DNA of 64,000 nucleotides from Pleomorphomonas koreensis DSM 23070 (GCF_000425185.1 NZ_KE384327.1:1-64000), one strand, 5' to 3'. Shown: positions 26,605 through 36,629, counted from the first letter of the stretch. Program-made: numbers and translations. The notes: generated by a model from the letters alone, not told the origin.

Positions 26605-29600
26605 TCACGTCTTTGAAAGCCGCCAGCTCTTGACCTCGAACGGCCTGAGGCCGCGCTCGGGCACATCCATCGGCTCCTCCAGAATGCTGACCGGCCCGTC
26701 GACCGTCCAGCCGCCGTCGAGCGACAGGCCGAAGTCGCCGCGCCGACCGGCCGGCTCCCAGACACGCAGGATCAGGCCATCGCCTTCTTCCGCCGGCTTC
26801 AGCACCGACAGCGCCGCCGGGATGCCCTCGGCCCTGACCGGCCGGTAGACGCCGGCCGCAACGCCGTCGACCGGGCGGACAATGAGCGGCTGGTTGAGAT
26901 CGTCGGCCTCCTCGCGGACGCCGCCGGCGTACCAGGCGCCGGCATGCGGCATCAGCGCGTAGGTGAAGGTCTGTTCGCCTTCGTCGGCCAGCGGATCGGG
27001 ATAGACCGGCGAGCGCAACAGGCTGAGGCCGAGCACATTGTCACGGACGCTGTGGCCGTATTTGGCGTCGTTGAGGAGGGCGACGCCGAAATCCGGCTCG
27101 GACAGGTCGAGGAAGCGGTGGGCGGCCGCCTCGAACATCGCCGCGTCCCAGGTGGTGTTGGCATGCGTCGGCCTGCTGACGATGCCGTAGGCGCATTCGG
27201 CCGTGGCGGTGCGGCTCCGGGCGTTGACGGCGGTCAGCGTCCTCAAGAAGACGCGGCGGTCGTGCCAGTCGAGCGTGGTGCGGATGTCGAGGCGGCGACC
27301 GCCGGCGACCAGCGACAGCACCTGGGTGATGGTCGACGACCGGAACCGGCGGACGATCTTCACCGCCACGCGGTGCGGGCCTTGCTCCACCACTTCCAGG
27401 CTCTGGAGATCGGTGATCTCCTCGCCGCGCATCGCATAATCGCCCTCGATATCCCAGGCGTCCCAATTGCGCGGCTTGTCGACCGGATAGGCCATCAGCC
27501 GGTTGCCGTAGCCGTCGAGCGCCTCGCGGCCGGTCGGCTTGTGCAGGATCGAGGCGATCGAGCCGTCGGCGGCGAGCGTCACGCGCAACACGTCGTTTTC
27601 GAGATGATCCCGGCCGACCGACAGCGCGCCGGCCGGCTTCAGGGAGCCGGCATCGACGACGGCGACGGCGAGCGGCGGCAGCGTCTCGCTTGATGAGACG
27701 ACGGCGCCATCTTCGAGCGTCAGTCGCAGCGGCCGGACGTCGAGCGACGGGTTGACGACCAGCAGGCGGCTCCCCTCGCCTTTCGGCAGCCGCGCGGCGA
27801 TCGCGTCGAGAGCGGCGGCCTGCGCCTTCATCCCCTCATCGATCACCGCGCCCAACTCCCCGGCGGCGTCCTCATAGACCTCGCGGATCGACGAACCGGG
27901 CAGGATGTCGTGGAACTCGTTCTTGAGGAGCGTGCGCCAGGCCGGCTCCAGGCTCACAGGCTTCGGCGCGCCGATGAGATGGGCGAGCGAGGCGGCGGTC
28001 TCGGCGGTGATCAGCGCCCGCTCGGCCTTGCGGTGCAGGCGCTTGACGACGCTCTGGCTGGTCAGCGTGCCGCGGTGCAGTTCGAGATAGATCTCGCCCT
28101 GCCAGACCGACAGCGGCGTCTCGCTGGCGGTTTGATGGGCGCGGGCGAAGAAATCCGTCACGCGCGTCCAGCGGGCCTTCGGCAGCGTCGGGAAGACGCG
28201 CAGCTGCTCCTCGCGGGCCAGCATTTCCGGCGTCGGGCCGCCACCGCCGTCGCCGTAGCCGACGCAGAGCAGCGTTTCCGGATGCCGCGCCTTTTCCCGG
28301 AAGTTGCGCCAGGTCGGCACATGGCAATCGGGCCGGACGAAGCCGTTGTAACCCTGCATCGGGTTGTCGAAGGTGTGGGCGAGCACGCGGCTGCCGTCGA
28401 GCCCTTCCCACCAGAACAGGTCGGAGGGAATGCGGTTGGTCTCCGACCAGTTGACCTTGATGGTGAAGAAGCTGCGGATGCCGGCCTGCTTGAGGAGCTG
28501 CGGCAGGGCGCCGGTGAAGCCGAAGCAGTCCGGCTGCCAGCAGACGTCGTGGCGGATGCCGAAGGTCTTCTGAAAATAGCGCTGGCCGTAGAGATACTGG
28601 CGCGTCAGGCTTTCGCCCGAGGGCATGTTGGTGTCCGGCTCGACCCAGCTGCCGCCCACCGTCTCCCATTCGCCGGAGCGGATGCGGGCGGCGATCCGCT
28701 CGAACAGCGCCGGATCGTCCTCGGCCAGCTGGGCGTAATAGTGGGCCGTCGACTGGTTGAAGCGGAAATCCTTCGAGGCCGCCATCAGCGACAGCGCGGT
28801 CGAGAAGGTGCGGCGGGTCTTGCGGCGCGTCTCGCCATAGGGCCACAGCCAGCCGAGGTCGATGTGGGCATGGCCGGTGAGGCCGATCTCGCCTTCCGGC
28901 GGAAACCGCTCCTGCAAGGCCGCGAGGCGGGCGACGAGCGCGTCATAGGCGGCGGCGACGCTGGCCCGCTCGGCCTGATTGAGGCCGGCCGGCGCGTCGA
29001 TCAGCTCGGGCAGGCGCCAGATCTTCTGCTGCCCCTCGCTGCCGGCGGTACGGGCGATATAGTCGGCGGTCGACGACGGCCAGTCGAGGCCGCGCAACGT
29101 ATCCTCGGCGGCGGCGACGAGATGCGGCACCACGTCATGGCCTTCGAGGACGCGCGCCGCCTCGATCGCCTGGGTGACCAGCAGCCACAGGGCGTCGACG
29201 GCCGGCTCCATGAGTTGCAGCTCGGCGCGGTTGACGTGCGGCCGCCGCACCGGCTCGCCGAACGGCAGGCGGGCGACCGTCTCCGTCTCGACGCGGACGG
29301 CGCGGCCGGTCAGCGGGAAGCTCTGGTGATAGGGATCGAGACCGTAGGGAACGGGCTCGCCGCCGTCGCAGGCGATGGTGATCAGGCTCTCGCCGCCGAG
29401 GTCGAGGCTGAGGCGGCTGTTCTCGATCGGCCAGTCCTCCGGCAGGCGGCCTTCCAGCGAGAAGCGGACGACGCCGTCGGCCCGCGGCCAGGGGTCGCCG
29501 ACGGCGATCGGCGTGCCGTCGAAAGCGAGGGCGGCGAGCGGCCGCCGTTCGCGCACCTTCCATGACTCCAGTTCGGCGACGCGGACGTCGAGGCGGTCGA

Positions 29601-29634
29601 TACGTTGGGCAAGCGTGAGAGGCATGGGAAACAT
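26605..29634 (-). CDS. Alpha-mannosidase, glycoside hydrolase family 38
   Basis: 1009 residues, the usual size for bacterial GH38. It releases mannose from alpha-mannosides. The zinc site is in GHAHIDLGWLWP (His257, Asp259). The nucleophile Asp369 is in CWQPDCFGF. WVEPDTNMPSGESLTRQ (about 330-346) is the conserved substrate loop, and KVNWSETNRIPSD and VGYGDGGGGPTPEM are also typical. No signal peptide is visible, so it acts in the cytoplasm on imported oligosaccharides. It follows two permease genes on the same strand after 12 bases. The likely source is plant or fungal glycans (inference). Confidence 0.94.
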   Translation of the reverse strand: MFPMPLTLAQRIDRLDVRVAELESWKVRERRPLAALAFDGTPIAVGDPWPRADGVVRFSLEGRLPEDWPIENSRLSLDLGGESLITIACDGGEPVPYGLDPYHQSFPLTGRAVRVETETVARLPFGEPVRRPHVNRAELQLMEPAVDALWLLVTQAIEAARVLEGHDVVPHLVAAAEDTLRGLDWPSSTADYIARTAGSEGQQKIWRLPELIDAPAGLNQAERASVAAAYDALVARLAALQERFPPEGEIGLTGHAHIDLGWLWPYGETRRKTRRTFSTALSLMAASKDFRFNQSTAHYYAQLAEDDPALFERIAARIRSGEWETVGGSWVEPDTNMPSGESLTRQYLYGQRYFQKTFGIRHDVCWQPDCFGFTGALPQLLKQAGIRSFFTIKVNWSETNRIPSDLFWWEGLDGSRVLAHTFDNPMQGYNGFVRPDCHVPTWRNFREKARHPETLLCVGYGDGGGGPTPEMLAREEQLRVFPTLPKARWTRVTDFFARAHQTASETPLSVWQGEIYLELHRGTLTSQSVVKRLHRKAERALITAETAASLAHLIGAPKPVSLEPAWRTLLKNEFHDILPGSSIREVYEDAAGELGAVIDEGMKAQAAALDAIAARLPKGEGSRLLVVNPSLDVRPLRLTLEDGAVVSSSETLPPLAVAVVDAGSLKPAGALSVGRDHLENDVLRVTLAADGSIASILHKPTGREALDGYGNRLMAYPVDKPRNWDAWDIEGDYAMRGEEITDLQSLEVVEQGPHRVAVKIVRRFRSSTITQVLSLVAGGRRLDIRTTLDWHDRRVFLRTLTAVNARSRTATAECAYGIVSRPTHANTTWDAAMFEAAAHRFLDLSEPDFGVALLNDAKYGHSVRDNVLGLSLLRSPVYPDPLADEGEQTFTYALMPHAGAWYAGGVREEADDLNQPLIVRPVDGVAAGVYRPVRAEGIPAALSVLKPAEEGDGLILRVWEPAGRRGDFGLSLDGGWTVDGPVSILEEPMDVPERGLRPFEVKSWRLSKT

Positions 29635-29646
29635 CCGGTTGGGAAA

Positions 29647-30489
29647 TCAGCCTTTGACGGCACCGGCCGTCATGGCGCTCAGGATCAGGCGTTGCAGGGC
29701 GAGGAAGGCGACGATGGCCGGCACCACCGAGATCAGGCAGGCGGCGGCGAGGATCTGGATGGTGCTGGCATTCTGCGTGCCGGCATACTGGAAGATGCCG
29801 ACGCCGATGGGAACAAGGGAATCCTTGGTGATCAGCAGGAAGGGCACCAGGAACTGCGACCAGCCGGCGATCACCGTGATGATGAAGGCCGAGGCGACGC
29901 CCGGCGTCGACAGCGGCAGGATGATGCGGACGAACACCGAGAGACGGCTGCAGCCGTCGATCAGCGCCGCCTCGTCGAGGCTTCTCGGAATGCCGTCCAT
30001 GTAGCCCTTGAGGAGCCAGGTGACCACCGGCACGCCAAGCGCGATGTAGACCATGGTGGTGCCGAAATGGCCGTCGATCAGCCCGAGCCGGCTCATGTAG
30101 CGGTAGAGCGGCACCATGATCACCAGGGGGGAGATCATCTGGAAGGCGAGGATGCCGAGCATCCACAGGCCCTTGCCCTTGAAGTCGAAGCGCGAGAAGG
30201 CGTAGGCGGCCGGCGCGGCGACGATCAGGCAGCCGACGGCCGACAGGCACGACAGTTTCAGCGCGTTGACAAGATAGACCAGGAACTGGCTCGACGTCAG
30301 CACGGCCACGAAATTGTCGAGCGTCGGGGACTTGGGAATCAGCCTGGCGACGCCGAGGAACACCTCCTTGCGCGTCCGGAGCGCCATGGACAGCAGCCAG
30401 ATCAGCGGCCAGGAGAAGAAGACGAACATCAGGGCCATGAAGGCGTAGCTCAGGATGTCGCCGAGACGGTCGCGGCGGCGGCGTTTCAT
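29647..30489 (-). CDS. Sugar ABC transporter permease (MalG-type, mannosidase operon)
   Basis: A 280-residue permease. The first helix is ILSYAFMALMFVFFSWPLIWLLSMALRT, followed by PTLDNFVAVL and the helices of the transmembrane domain. The EAA loop reads SLDEAALIDGCSRLSVFVRIILPLS. The C-terminus is the usual MTAGAVKG. Its start overlaps the preceding permease gene by four bases; the mannosidase gene follows after 12 bases. Substrate inferred as an alpha-mannose-containing oligosaccharide. Confidence 0.88.
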   Translation of the reverse strand: MKRRRRDRLGDILSYAFMALMFVFFSWPLIWLLSMALRTRKEVFLGVARLIPKSPTLDNFVAVLTSSQFLVYLVNALKLSCLSAVGCLIVAAPAAYAFSRFDFKGKGLWMLGILAFQMISPLVIMVPLYRYMSRLGLIDGHFGTTMVYIALGVPVVTWLLKGYMDGIPRSLDEAALIDGCSRLSVFVRIILPLSTPGVASAFIITVIAGWSQFLVPFLLITKDSLVPIGVGIFQYAGTQNASTIQILAAACLISVVPAIVAFLALQRLILSAMTAGAVKG

Positions 30490-31421
30490 GAGCGATCCTC
30501 CTTGGGCAGGAAGGCGGCGTAGACGAGTGCCAGCCCGAGGCTGATCGCCAGCATCAGGATCGACAGTACGCTGCCGGCGGCGAGGTCGTAATTCCGGAAC
30601 ACCACGTTGAAGGTATAGAGCGACAGCACCTCGGTGGCGCGGCCGGGGCCGCCGCCGGAGAGCGCGATGATGGCGTCGAAGGTGTTGAGCGTCTGGATGG
30701 TGATCAGGATCATGTTGACGAGAATGGCCGGGCGGAGCTGCGGCAGCGTCACGAAAGCGAGCTTCTGCCGCGCCGTGGCGCCGTCCATCTCGGCCGCCTC
30801 GTAGAGCGTGGGGTCGATGGCCTTCAGCGCCGCGTACATCACCACCATCGAGAAGGCGGTGCCGCGCCAGATGTTGGACAGCACCACCGACCACATGGCG
30901 ATATCGGGGTCGGACAGCCATTGCACCGGCGCCATGCCCATCAGGCGCAACAGCGAGTTGAGGCCGCCGAACGGCGCCTCGTTGAACAGCATCTTCCAGA
31001 TGATGCCGCCGGCGATGCCCGGCACCACCCAGGCGACCAGCGCCGTGGTCCTCAGGATGGTGGTGCCGAACAGGCGGCGCTTTTCGGCGCGCACGACGAC
31101 CAGGGCGATGGCAAGGCCGATCACCTGCTGGCCGATCACCGAGCCGGCGGTGAAGACGAAGGTGACCCAGAGGATCTGCGCCAGCTCGGGGCGCCGCAGC
31201 ACGTTGCCGAAGGTCGAAAGCGTGTAGTGGCCCTCGCCGCCCAAGAGCGTCAGGTCGGTGAAGGCGTAGCGGAAGACGTCGATCACCGGATAGAGGTAGA
31301 ACAGCCCCATCACCAGGATCACCGGCATCAGCCAGGGATAGGGCGAGGGCAGGCGGTTCTGCCGGCCCGACGCCCCGAGGATGGACGGCTTCCGCCTGGC
31401 GGCGCTTGCGGACATGGGCAC
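30486..31421 (-). CDS. Sugar ABC transporter permease (MalF-type, mannosidase operon)
   Basis: A 311-residue permease. The first helix is [28 protein letters not shown]. Membrane segments with [25 protein letters not shown] follow. The EAA loop reads [27 protein letters not shown] second in-frame ATG two codons in (31415) is equally possible as start. It is separated from the binding-protein gene by 141 bases holding two strong hairpins. Confidence 0.88.
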   Translation of the reverse strand: MPMSASAARRKPSILGASGRQNRLPSPYPWLMPVILVMGLFYLYPVIDVFRYAFTDLTLLGGEGHYTLSTFGNVLRRPELAQILWVTFVFTAGSVIGQQVIGLAIALVVVRAEKRRLFGTTILRTTALVAWVVPGIAGGIIWKMLFNEAPFGGLNSLLRLMGMAPVQWLSDPDIAMWSVVLSNIWRGTAFSMVVMYAALKAIDPTLYEAAEMDGATARQKLAFVTLPQLRPAILVNMILITIQTLNTFDAIIALSGGGPGRATEVLSLYTFNVVFRNYDLAAGSVLSILMLAISLGLALVYAAFLPKEDRS

Positions 31422-31449
31422 CTCGGATATCCGGGGGGATCGACGGGTG

Positions 31450-31481
31450 GCGGGCGGCCGCCGGGCTCTGCGGCCGCCCGC
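31450..31481 (-). terminator. Second stem-loop between binding protein and permease genes
   Basis: Perfect 11-base arms GCGGGCGGCCG and CGGCCGCCCGC with a ten-base loop. It has no T-run; probably an mRNA-stabilising or attenuating structure. Confidence 0.55.
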
Positions 31482-31528
31482 GGCGGACGGCTGCGGGAGG
31501 TCTATCGAAGCCGCCCGCCGGTCGGAAA

Positions 31529-31557
31529 CCGCCCGTCCCCGAGAGAGGACGGGCGGG
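31529..31557 (-). terminator. Stem-loop directly after the binding-protein gene
   Basis: Minus-strand arms CCGCCCGTCC and GGACGGGCGG (written on the plus strand 31529-31538 and 31547-31556) with an eight-base loop, then GGTTTCC. It lies seven bases after the stop codon at 31563 and could end part of the transcripts after the binding-protein gene. Confidence 0.6.
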
Positions 31558-31562
31558 AGCCG

Positions 31563-32858
31563 TCAGAGCCGGGCGTAGGCGTCGAGCGACGCCTTGAAGG
31601 CTTCGTCGACGGCGGCTTCGGTGCTCTCGGCGCCGGTCAGCACCTTGCCCATCATGATCTGGATCTGGTTGGAGATCTCAGGATAGACCAGCACGCCGGG
31701 CCGCGCCTCTCCCACCTTCAGCGCCTTGGCAAAGGTCTGGTTGGCCTCGCTCTTGAAGACGTCATACTTGTCGTAGAGGTCGGCGCGGGTCGGCAGCTGC
31801 TCCTGCAGGGCGTTGGCCGGACCCATGTAGACCTCGCGGGTGAGCGCGGCGCACATCTCGACCTTCTTGGGGTCGGAGGAGAAGGCGGCCACCGTCCAGC
31901 CGCCGGTGCCGGTGGAGCGCTGATCGGCGGTGATGCCGGGCAGCATCGAGAAGCTCCACTTGGCGAACTCCTCCGGCTCCATGGCGTTCTGGAGCTGGCG
32001 ATACTGCCAGTTGCCGCCGACAAACAGCGCCGTGCTGCCAGCCGTGGCGGCGGCGTTGAAGTCGTCGTAGTTGCCGATGGTGGCGACGCGCTTGGGGGCG
32101 GCGCCGGATTCGACGAGGTCGCGGTAGTAGTCGACGGCCTTGACGAACTTGTCGCGGTTGGCCGCGTCGGCGAACACCGGCTTGCCGGCCTCGTCGACCA
32201 GCTTGCCGCCCTGGCCCCAGAAGTTGCCCAGCCAGTCGAAGGTGGTGCCCTCGTAGCGGCTGCCGTTGAACAGCATGCCCTCCATGCCGGCCTTCACCGA
32301 GGCGAGAGCGGCGGCCTTGGCGTCGGCCCAGGTCTCCGGCGCGTCCGGCACGATCTCGGTGTTGCGATAGAGCACGCGGAGGTCGGTCGACCACCACCAG
32401 GCATAGATCTGGCCGTCCTTGCCGGTGACGCCGTCACGCACGAAGGGGAACAGCTCAGCGATCTCCTCCTTGGAAAAATAGGGGGAGAGGGACTTCAGCA
32501 CGCCGGCCGCCTTGAACAGCGGCAGCACGAAGCTGTCGACGGCGGCGCAGTCGGGCGCGTGGCCGGCCTTGGCCTGCTCCAGCATGCGCGCCTGCTCCTG
32601 GCTGATGTCGCCGGTCATCATCTGCAATTCCAGCTGCCAGCCGGGATGGTTGTTGATGAAGTCGGTGTAGAGCTTGGTGTAGCCGGCCGCCCAGGTCGGA
32701 TCGGTGCTGGACGGGCCGTCGCCGGTCATGCGGAACACCATCTTGTTCGGCGCGTCCGACGGTCCGACGCGGTCGCTGGTGATCAGGTCCTCGGCGATGG
32801 CCGGCAGGCAGCCGAGCGCCGTCGCGGCGGCGAGCGCCGTGAACAGGGTTGTCTTCAT
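31563..32858 (-). CDS. Sugar ABC transporter substrate-binding protein (mannosidase operon)
   Basis: A 431-residue family-1 periplasmic binding protein. The signal peptide [22 protein letters not shown] is cleaved before EDLIT. Typical features are the [25 protein letters not shown] region, [19 protein letters not shown] (hinge and binding aromatic cluster) and [11 protein letters not shown]. It is the first gene of the operon, with GGGAGGAGACAG upstream of the ATG. The leader carries an inverted repeat and an AT-rich promoter candidate shared with the divergent ATPase gene. Ligand likely a mannose-containing oligosaccharide, from the GH38 partner only. Confidence 0.88.
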   Translation of the reverse strand: MKTTLFTALAAATALGCLPAIAEDLITSDRVGPSDAPNKMVFRMTGDGPSSTDPTWAAGYTKLYTDFINNHPGWQLELQMMTGDISQEQARMLEQAKAGHAPDCAAVDSFVLPLFKAAGVLKSLSPYFSKEEIAELFPFVRDGVTGKDGQIYAWWWSTDLRVLYRNTEIVPDAPETWADAKAAALASVKAGMEGMLFNGSRYEGTTFDWLGNFWGQGGKLVDEAGKPVFADAANRDKFVKAVDYYRDLVESGAAPKRVATIGNYDDFNAAATAGSTALFVGGNWQYRQLQNAMEPEEFAKWSFSMLPGITADQRSTGTGGWTVAAFSSDPKKVEMCAALTREVYMGPANALQEQLPTRADLYDKYDVFKSEANQTFAKALKVGEARPGVLVYPEISNQIQIMMGKVLTGAESTEAAVDEAFKASLDAYARL

Positions 32859-32881
32859 TACTGTCTCCTCCCGAGCGTCGC

Positions 32882-32952
32882 GGGAAGCCGCACGAAAATA
32901 CGGCTTCCCAAGTCGACATCAATTAGATTAAATCACTTTGTTTTGTTGTCAA
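32882..32952 (-). promoter_or_regulatory. Divergent promoter region with leader hairpin
   Basis: Minus-strand TTGACA (32952-32947) is followed after 19 bases by TCTAAT (32927-32922), within the only AT-rich stretch nearby (about 32920-32945). That stretch is also a likely regulator site. A perfect 9-base inverted repeat, GGGAAGCCG and CGGCTTCCC (32882-32890 and 32901-32909), lies in the untranslated leader of the binding-protein gene. Confidence 0.5.
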
Positions 32953-32972
32953 GCGATGTGCGGGAGGATCGC

Positions 32973-33977
32973 ATGGCCACCGTCGAGATCAGGAACCTGC
33001 GCAAGGCCTACGGGGCGCTGGAAGTGCTGCACGACATCTCCATCGGCATCGCCGACGGCGAATTTCTGGCGCTGGTCGGGCCGTCCGGCTGCGGCAAGTC
33101 GACGCTGCTCAGGACCATCGCCGGCCTCGAGATGATCAACGGCGGCGAGATCCGCATCGACGACAGGGCGGTCGACGACCTCGCCCCCAAGGACCGGGAC
33201 ATCGCCATGGTGTTCCAGAACTATGCGCTCTATCCGCACATGGACGTCGCCGCCAACATGGGCTTCGCGCTGCGGCTGGCCGGCCGGCCCAAGGCGGAGA
33301 TCGGCGACCGGGTGGGACGGGCGGCCGCCATCCTCGACCTCTCCCGCGAGCTTGCCCGCAAGCCGGCGCAACTCTCCGGCGGCCAGCGCCAGCGCGTCGC
33401 CATGGGTCGCGCCATCGTCCGAGACCCCAAGGTGTTCCTGTTCGACGAGCCGCTTTCCAACCTCGACGCCAAGCTGCGCGTACAGATGCGGGCCGAGATC
33501 CGCGAATTGCAGCAGCGGCTCGGCACCACCACCATCTACGTGACGCACGACCAGGTGGAGGCGATGACCATGGCCGACAAGATCGCCGTGCTGTCGGCCG
33601 GCCGCCTCGAACAGGTCGGCGCGCCGCTCGATCTCTACCGGGCGCCGGCCAACCTGTTCGTCGCCGGCTTCATCGGTTCGCCGCAGATGAACTTCGTCAC
33701 CGGCGATCTCGCGGCCAAGGCCGGCGCCGACACCATCGGCATCCGGCCGGAGCATCTCGTCGTCGGTCGCGACGGCGACGGCTGGCGCGGCCGGGTGGTC
33801 GCCGCCGAGCATCTCGGCAGTGACACTTTCATCCACGTCGAGGTGCCGGATGCCGGCCGCCTCACCGCCCGCACGGTCGGCGACATGCCGGTCGGCAGCG
33901 GAGACGAGGTGGTGCTGGCACCGATGGCCGGCCACCTGCACCGCTTCGGCGCCGATGGCCGCGCCATCCGAGACTGA
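32973..33977 (+). CDS. Sugar ABC transporter ATP-binding protein (UgpC-type), divergent
   Basis: A 334-residue MalK/UgpC-type ATPase. Walker [11 protein letters not shown]-loop [11 protein letters not shown], signature [14 protein letters not shown], Walker [16 protein letters not shown] and VTHDQVEAM are intact, and a short TOBE tail (GIRPEHLVV) closes the protein. ATG 32973 follows GGGAGG at an ideal distance. It is transcribed away from the mannosidase operon but shares its promoter region and supplies the only ATPase for it, since that operon has none. Confidence 0.9.
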   Translation: MATVEIRNLRKAYGALEVLHDISIGIADGEFLALVGPSGCGKSTLLRTIAGLEMINGGEIRIDDRAVDDLAPKDRDIAMVFQNYALYPHMDVAANMGFALRLAGRPKAEIGDRVGRAAAILDLSRELARKPAQLSGGQRQRVAMGRAIVRDPKVFLFDEPLSNLDAKLRVQMRAEIRELQQRLGTTTIYVTHDQVEAMTMADKIAVLSAGRLEQVGAPLDLYRAPANLFVAGFIGSPQMNFVTGDLAAKAGADTIGIRPEHLVVGRDGDGWRGRVVAAEHLGSDTFIHVEVPDAGRLTARTVGDMPVGSGDEVVLAPMAGHLHRFGADGRAIRD

Positions 33978-34301
33978 GACGACAGTATCGACCGGGGTCG
34001 GAGGAAGGCGGGACGTTCGGGCCCGGTCCCGACCGAGGCATCGTCGCCCGGCCGGATTTCAGCCACTCCGCGCGTACAGATCCGCGCCCGCCCCTCTCCT
34101 GCCTGCGAGTCCGGGGATGCAGCGTTTTCGGCGATTGACCCCTTGACACGGGTCAGCCGCGGTGGCATTGGGTAATCGATAACTCAAGGGAAAACGCGGT
34201 ACAGCCGGCGCATTCGTCCGCCACATGCCGCAAAAGCACAGGACGGCAGCCGTGGGAGCGGCGGAGGAGCCGGGAAACCGGCGTCGCGGGGGAGTTTGAT
34301 C
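33978..34301. other. Intergenic region with LacI-type promoter/operator
   Basis: 324 bases. The left 160 are GC-rich with nothing recognisable. At 34143-34148 there is a perfect TTGACA, followed by the operator candidate at 34172-34183 and an AT-richer stretch before the lacI-family gene. Confidence 0.5.
34143..34183 (+). promoter_or_regulatory. -35 element and LacI-family operator candidate
   Basis: A perfect TTGACA (34143-34148) is followed 17 bases later by CATTGG, a poor -10. It is overlapped on its right by GTAATCGATAAC (34172-34183), a near-palindrome centred on CG as in LacI/GalR operators. A related GTAATCGTTTAC recurs at 35344-35355. Confidence 0.5.
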
Positions 34302-35300
34302 GTGGCCGTTTCGCTACAGGACATCGCCAGGATCGCCGGGGTGTCGGTGAAAACCGTCTCCGGCGCGCTGCATGGCGGTTCGGCGCGCATGGCCGAGGAG
34401 ACGCGCGACCGCATCCGCGCCATTGCCGAGGACCTCGGCTACGTCACCAACTTCGCCGCCCGCAGCATGCGGCAGGGCTGGATGCCGCTGATCGCCATCA
34501 TCGCCGACGAATTGCTGACCTCGCCGTTCGCCACCGAGATCATCCGCGGCCTCGACAATTCCGCCCGCAAGGCCGATCTCTCCGTGTTCTTCACCACCAT
34601 CGGCGGCGACCGCGACATCGCCAAGGTCTATGACGACGTCAGCCGCTTCCGGCCGCGCGCCATCGGCTACGCCGCCATGTACCACAAGGAAGTGGCGCTG
34701 CCGCCGGAGATCGCCGACAGCATCGGCGTGATGATCAACTGCCGCGATGCCGCGGGCCGAGTGACGTCGCTGGTGCCCGACGACGAGCTGGCCGGCCACA
34801 CCATCGCCAGCCATCTCGTCGACGCCGGCCGGCGGCGGATCGCCTTCATCAACCTGCCCGGCATCCTGGCCGGCGAGTTGCGCGAACGCGGCGTCCGCGC
34901 CGCGCTCGACGAGGCCGGCCTCGCGCCGGTCGCCGTGCTGCCGGCGGTGAAGCGCGCCGCCTACGCCGACCGGGCGCGCAGCCTGGTGCAGCAGCACGTT
35001 TTCGATCTCATGGCCGGTCCCGACCGGCCCGACGCCATCCTCTGCGGCAACGATCGCGTTGCCATGGAGGTCTACGCCGCGCTCCGCAGGACAGGGGCCG
35101 GCATTCCCGACGACGTCGCCGTGGCGGGCTTCGACAATCAGGTCGACATCGTCACGCGACTCGACCCGCCGCTCACCACCATGGCGCTGCCCCACAGGGC
35201 GATGGGCCGGATGGCGGCGGAAATACTTCAGGCGGCCGAACCGCCGGAGGGGGGGCTGAAACGGCTCCCGTTCCAGCTTGTAGAGCGGGCTTCCGTCTGA
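34302..35300 (+). CDS. LacI-family transcriptional regulator
   Basis: 332 residues. The N-terminal LacI HTH with hinge (residues 1-55) reads SLQDIARIAGVSVKTVSGALHG, then RIRAIAEDLGYVTNFAARSM. A periplasmic-binding-protein-like effector domain follows, ending VAVAGFDNQVDIVTRLDPPLTTMALP. The GTG start at 34302 has GGGGAG seven bases upstream; a TTG two codons earlier is too close. It lies 39 bases before the binding-protein gene of the GH32 operon. Operator-like repeats flank it, so it probably represses itself and the operon until a fructose-type sugar binds (inference). Confidence 0.92.
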   Translation: MAVSLQDIARIAGVSVKTVSGALHGGSARMAEETRDRIRAIAEDLGYVTNFAARSMRQGWMPLIAIIADELLTSPFATEIIRGLDNSARKADLSVFFTTIGGDRDIAKVYDDVSRFRPRAIGYAAMYHKEVALPPEIADSIGVMINCRDAAGRVTSLVPDDELAGHTIASHLVDAGRRRIAFINLPGILAGELRERGVRAALDEAGLAPVAVLPAVKRAAYADRARSLVQQHVFDLMAGPDRPDAILCGNDRVAMEVYAALRRTGAGIPDDVAVAGFDNQVDIVTRLDPPLTTMALPHRAMGRMAAEILQAAEPPEGGLKRLPFQLVERASV

Positions 35301-35339
35301 ACCTTCTTGGACAAACGACTGGTGGAGGAGATTTTCAGG

Positions 35340-36629
35340 ATGGGTAATCGTTTACTTACGGTCCTCGCGGCCACCACCGCCCTCGTGGCGCTTGCCGCCG
35401 CCGCCGACGCCAAGACCGTCGTGCGCATGATGCACCAGGGCGATCCCGGCTGGGTGGCGCTCTACGGCAAGGTTGCCGAGCGCTTCGAGGCGGCCAACCC
35501 GGACGTCGACATCGAGCTGATCTACGCCCCGCACGACGCCTACAACGAGAAGTTCTCTTCGGCGGTGATGTCCAAGCAGTTGCCGGACATCATGGAACTC
35601 GACGCGCCCTTCCTCGCCAACTACGTCTGGTCGGGCTATCTCAAGCCGCTCAAGAGCTACATCGACCAGGACCTTCTCGACGACATGACGGCGTCCAACG
35701 TCGCCCAGGGCACCTACCCGATCGACAAGGACCTCTATGCCATCGGCCTCACCGACAGTTCGGTGGTGCTCTACGGCAACAGGAAGTATCTCGAGGCGAT
35801 CGGCGCCCGCATCCCCAAGTCGGTGGACGACGCCTGGACGCGCGCCGAGTTCGAGGACTATCTCGGCAAGCTCGCCAAACTCGACGGCGTCAAGTGGCCG
35901 ATCGACACCTTCCGCGGCTACGGCATCAAGACCGAGTGGGTGACCTACGCCTACCAGCCGATCCTCAACTCCTTCGGCTGCGACCTGATCGACCGCACCA
36001 CCTGGACGGCCACCGGCACGCTCGATTCCAAGGCTTGCGTCGACGCGCTCTCCATGATGCAGACTTGGGTGAAGAACGGCTGGGTCGTGCCGATGTCGTC
36101 GGGCACCAACCAGTTCTACGCCGAGGGAGAGCCGGCGGCGCTCGCCTGGGGCGGCCACTGGTTCTACGCCGAGGCGGCCGCCAAGATGAAGGACGACGTG
36201 GTGGTGATGCCGCTGCCGAAGTTCGGCGACAAGAGCGCCAGCCCCGACGGCACCTGGATCTGGGCGATCACCAGCCAGTCCGAGCATCCCGACATCGCCG
36301 GCAAGTTCCTGAGCTTCCTCTTGAAGGACAAGGACTATCGCGACTATGCGGTGAGCCAGAGCGCCTATCCCGGCCTCAAGAGCTTCGCCGCCCAGTCGCC
36401 GCTCTATGCCGAGGGCGGGCCGCTGGCCGTCGCCTTCGAGCAGGCGTCGAAGGTGGCGGTGCCGCGGCCGCCGCACCCGGCCTATCCGGCCATCACCTCG
36501 GCCTTCATGCAGGCCGTCGACCAGATCTTCAACGGCGAGGACGCGCAGAAGACGCTGACGGCCGCCGCCGCCAAGATCGACGAGGACATTGCCGACAACG
36601 ACGGCTACCCGCCGTTCGGCGGCAACTGA
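35340..36629 (+). CDS. Sugar ABC transporter substrate-binding protein (GH32 operon)
   Basis: A 429-residue family-1 binding protein with signal peptide MGNRLLTVLAATTALVALAAAADA, cleaved before KTVVRMMHQGDPGW. The early segment VAERFEAANPDVDIELIYAPHDAYNEKF is typical of this family. ATG 35340 is preferred: GGAGGAG lies nine bases upstream, and the TTG at 35307 has none. An operator-like GTAATCGTTTAC overlaps codons 2-6. Ligand likely a fructoside or fructo-oligosaccharide, inferred from the GH32 gene. Confidence 0.88.
   Translation: MGNRLLTVLAATTALVALAAAADAKTVVRMMHQGDPGWVALYGKVAERFEAANPDVDIELIYAPHDAYNEKFSSAVMSKQLPDIMELDAPFLANYVWSGYLKPLKSYIDQDLLDDMTASNVAQGTYPIDKDLYAIGLTDSSVVLYGNRKYLEAIGARIPKSVDDAWTRAEFEDYLGKLAKLDGVKWPIDTFRGYGIKTEWVTYAYQPILNSFGCDLIDRTTWTATGTLDSKACVDALSMMQTWVKNGWVVPMSSGTNQFYAEGEPAALAWGGHWFYAEAAAKMKDDVVVMPLPKFGDKSASPDGTWIWAITSQSEHPDIAGKFLSFLLKDKDYRDYAVSQSAYPGLKSFAAQSPLYAEGGPLAVAFEQASKVAVPRPPHPAYPAITSAFMQAVDQIFNGEDAQKTLTAAAAKIDEDIADNDGYPPFGGN
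35344..35355 (+). promoter_or_regulatory. Second LacI-type operator candidate inside the binding-protein gene start
   Basis: GTAATCGTTTAC differs from the upstream site GTAATCGATAAC at two positions. Its location over codons 2-6 could block the operon by looping or roadblock. Confidence 0.4.
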
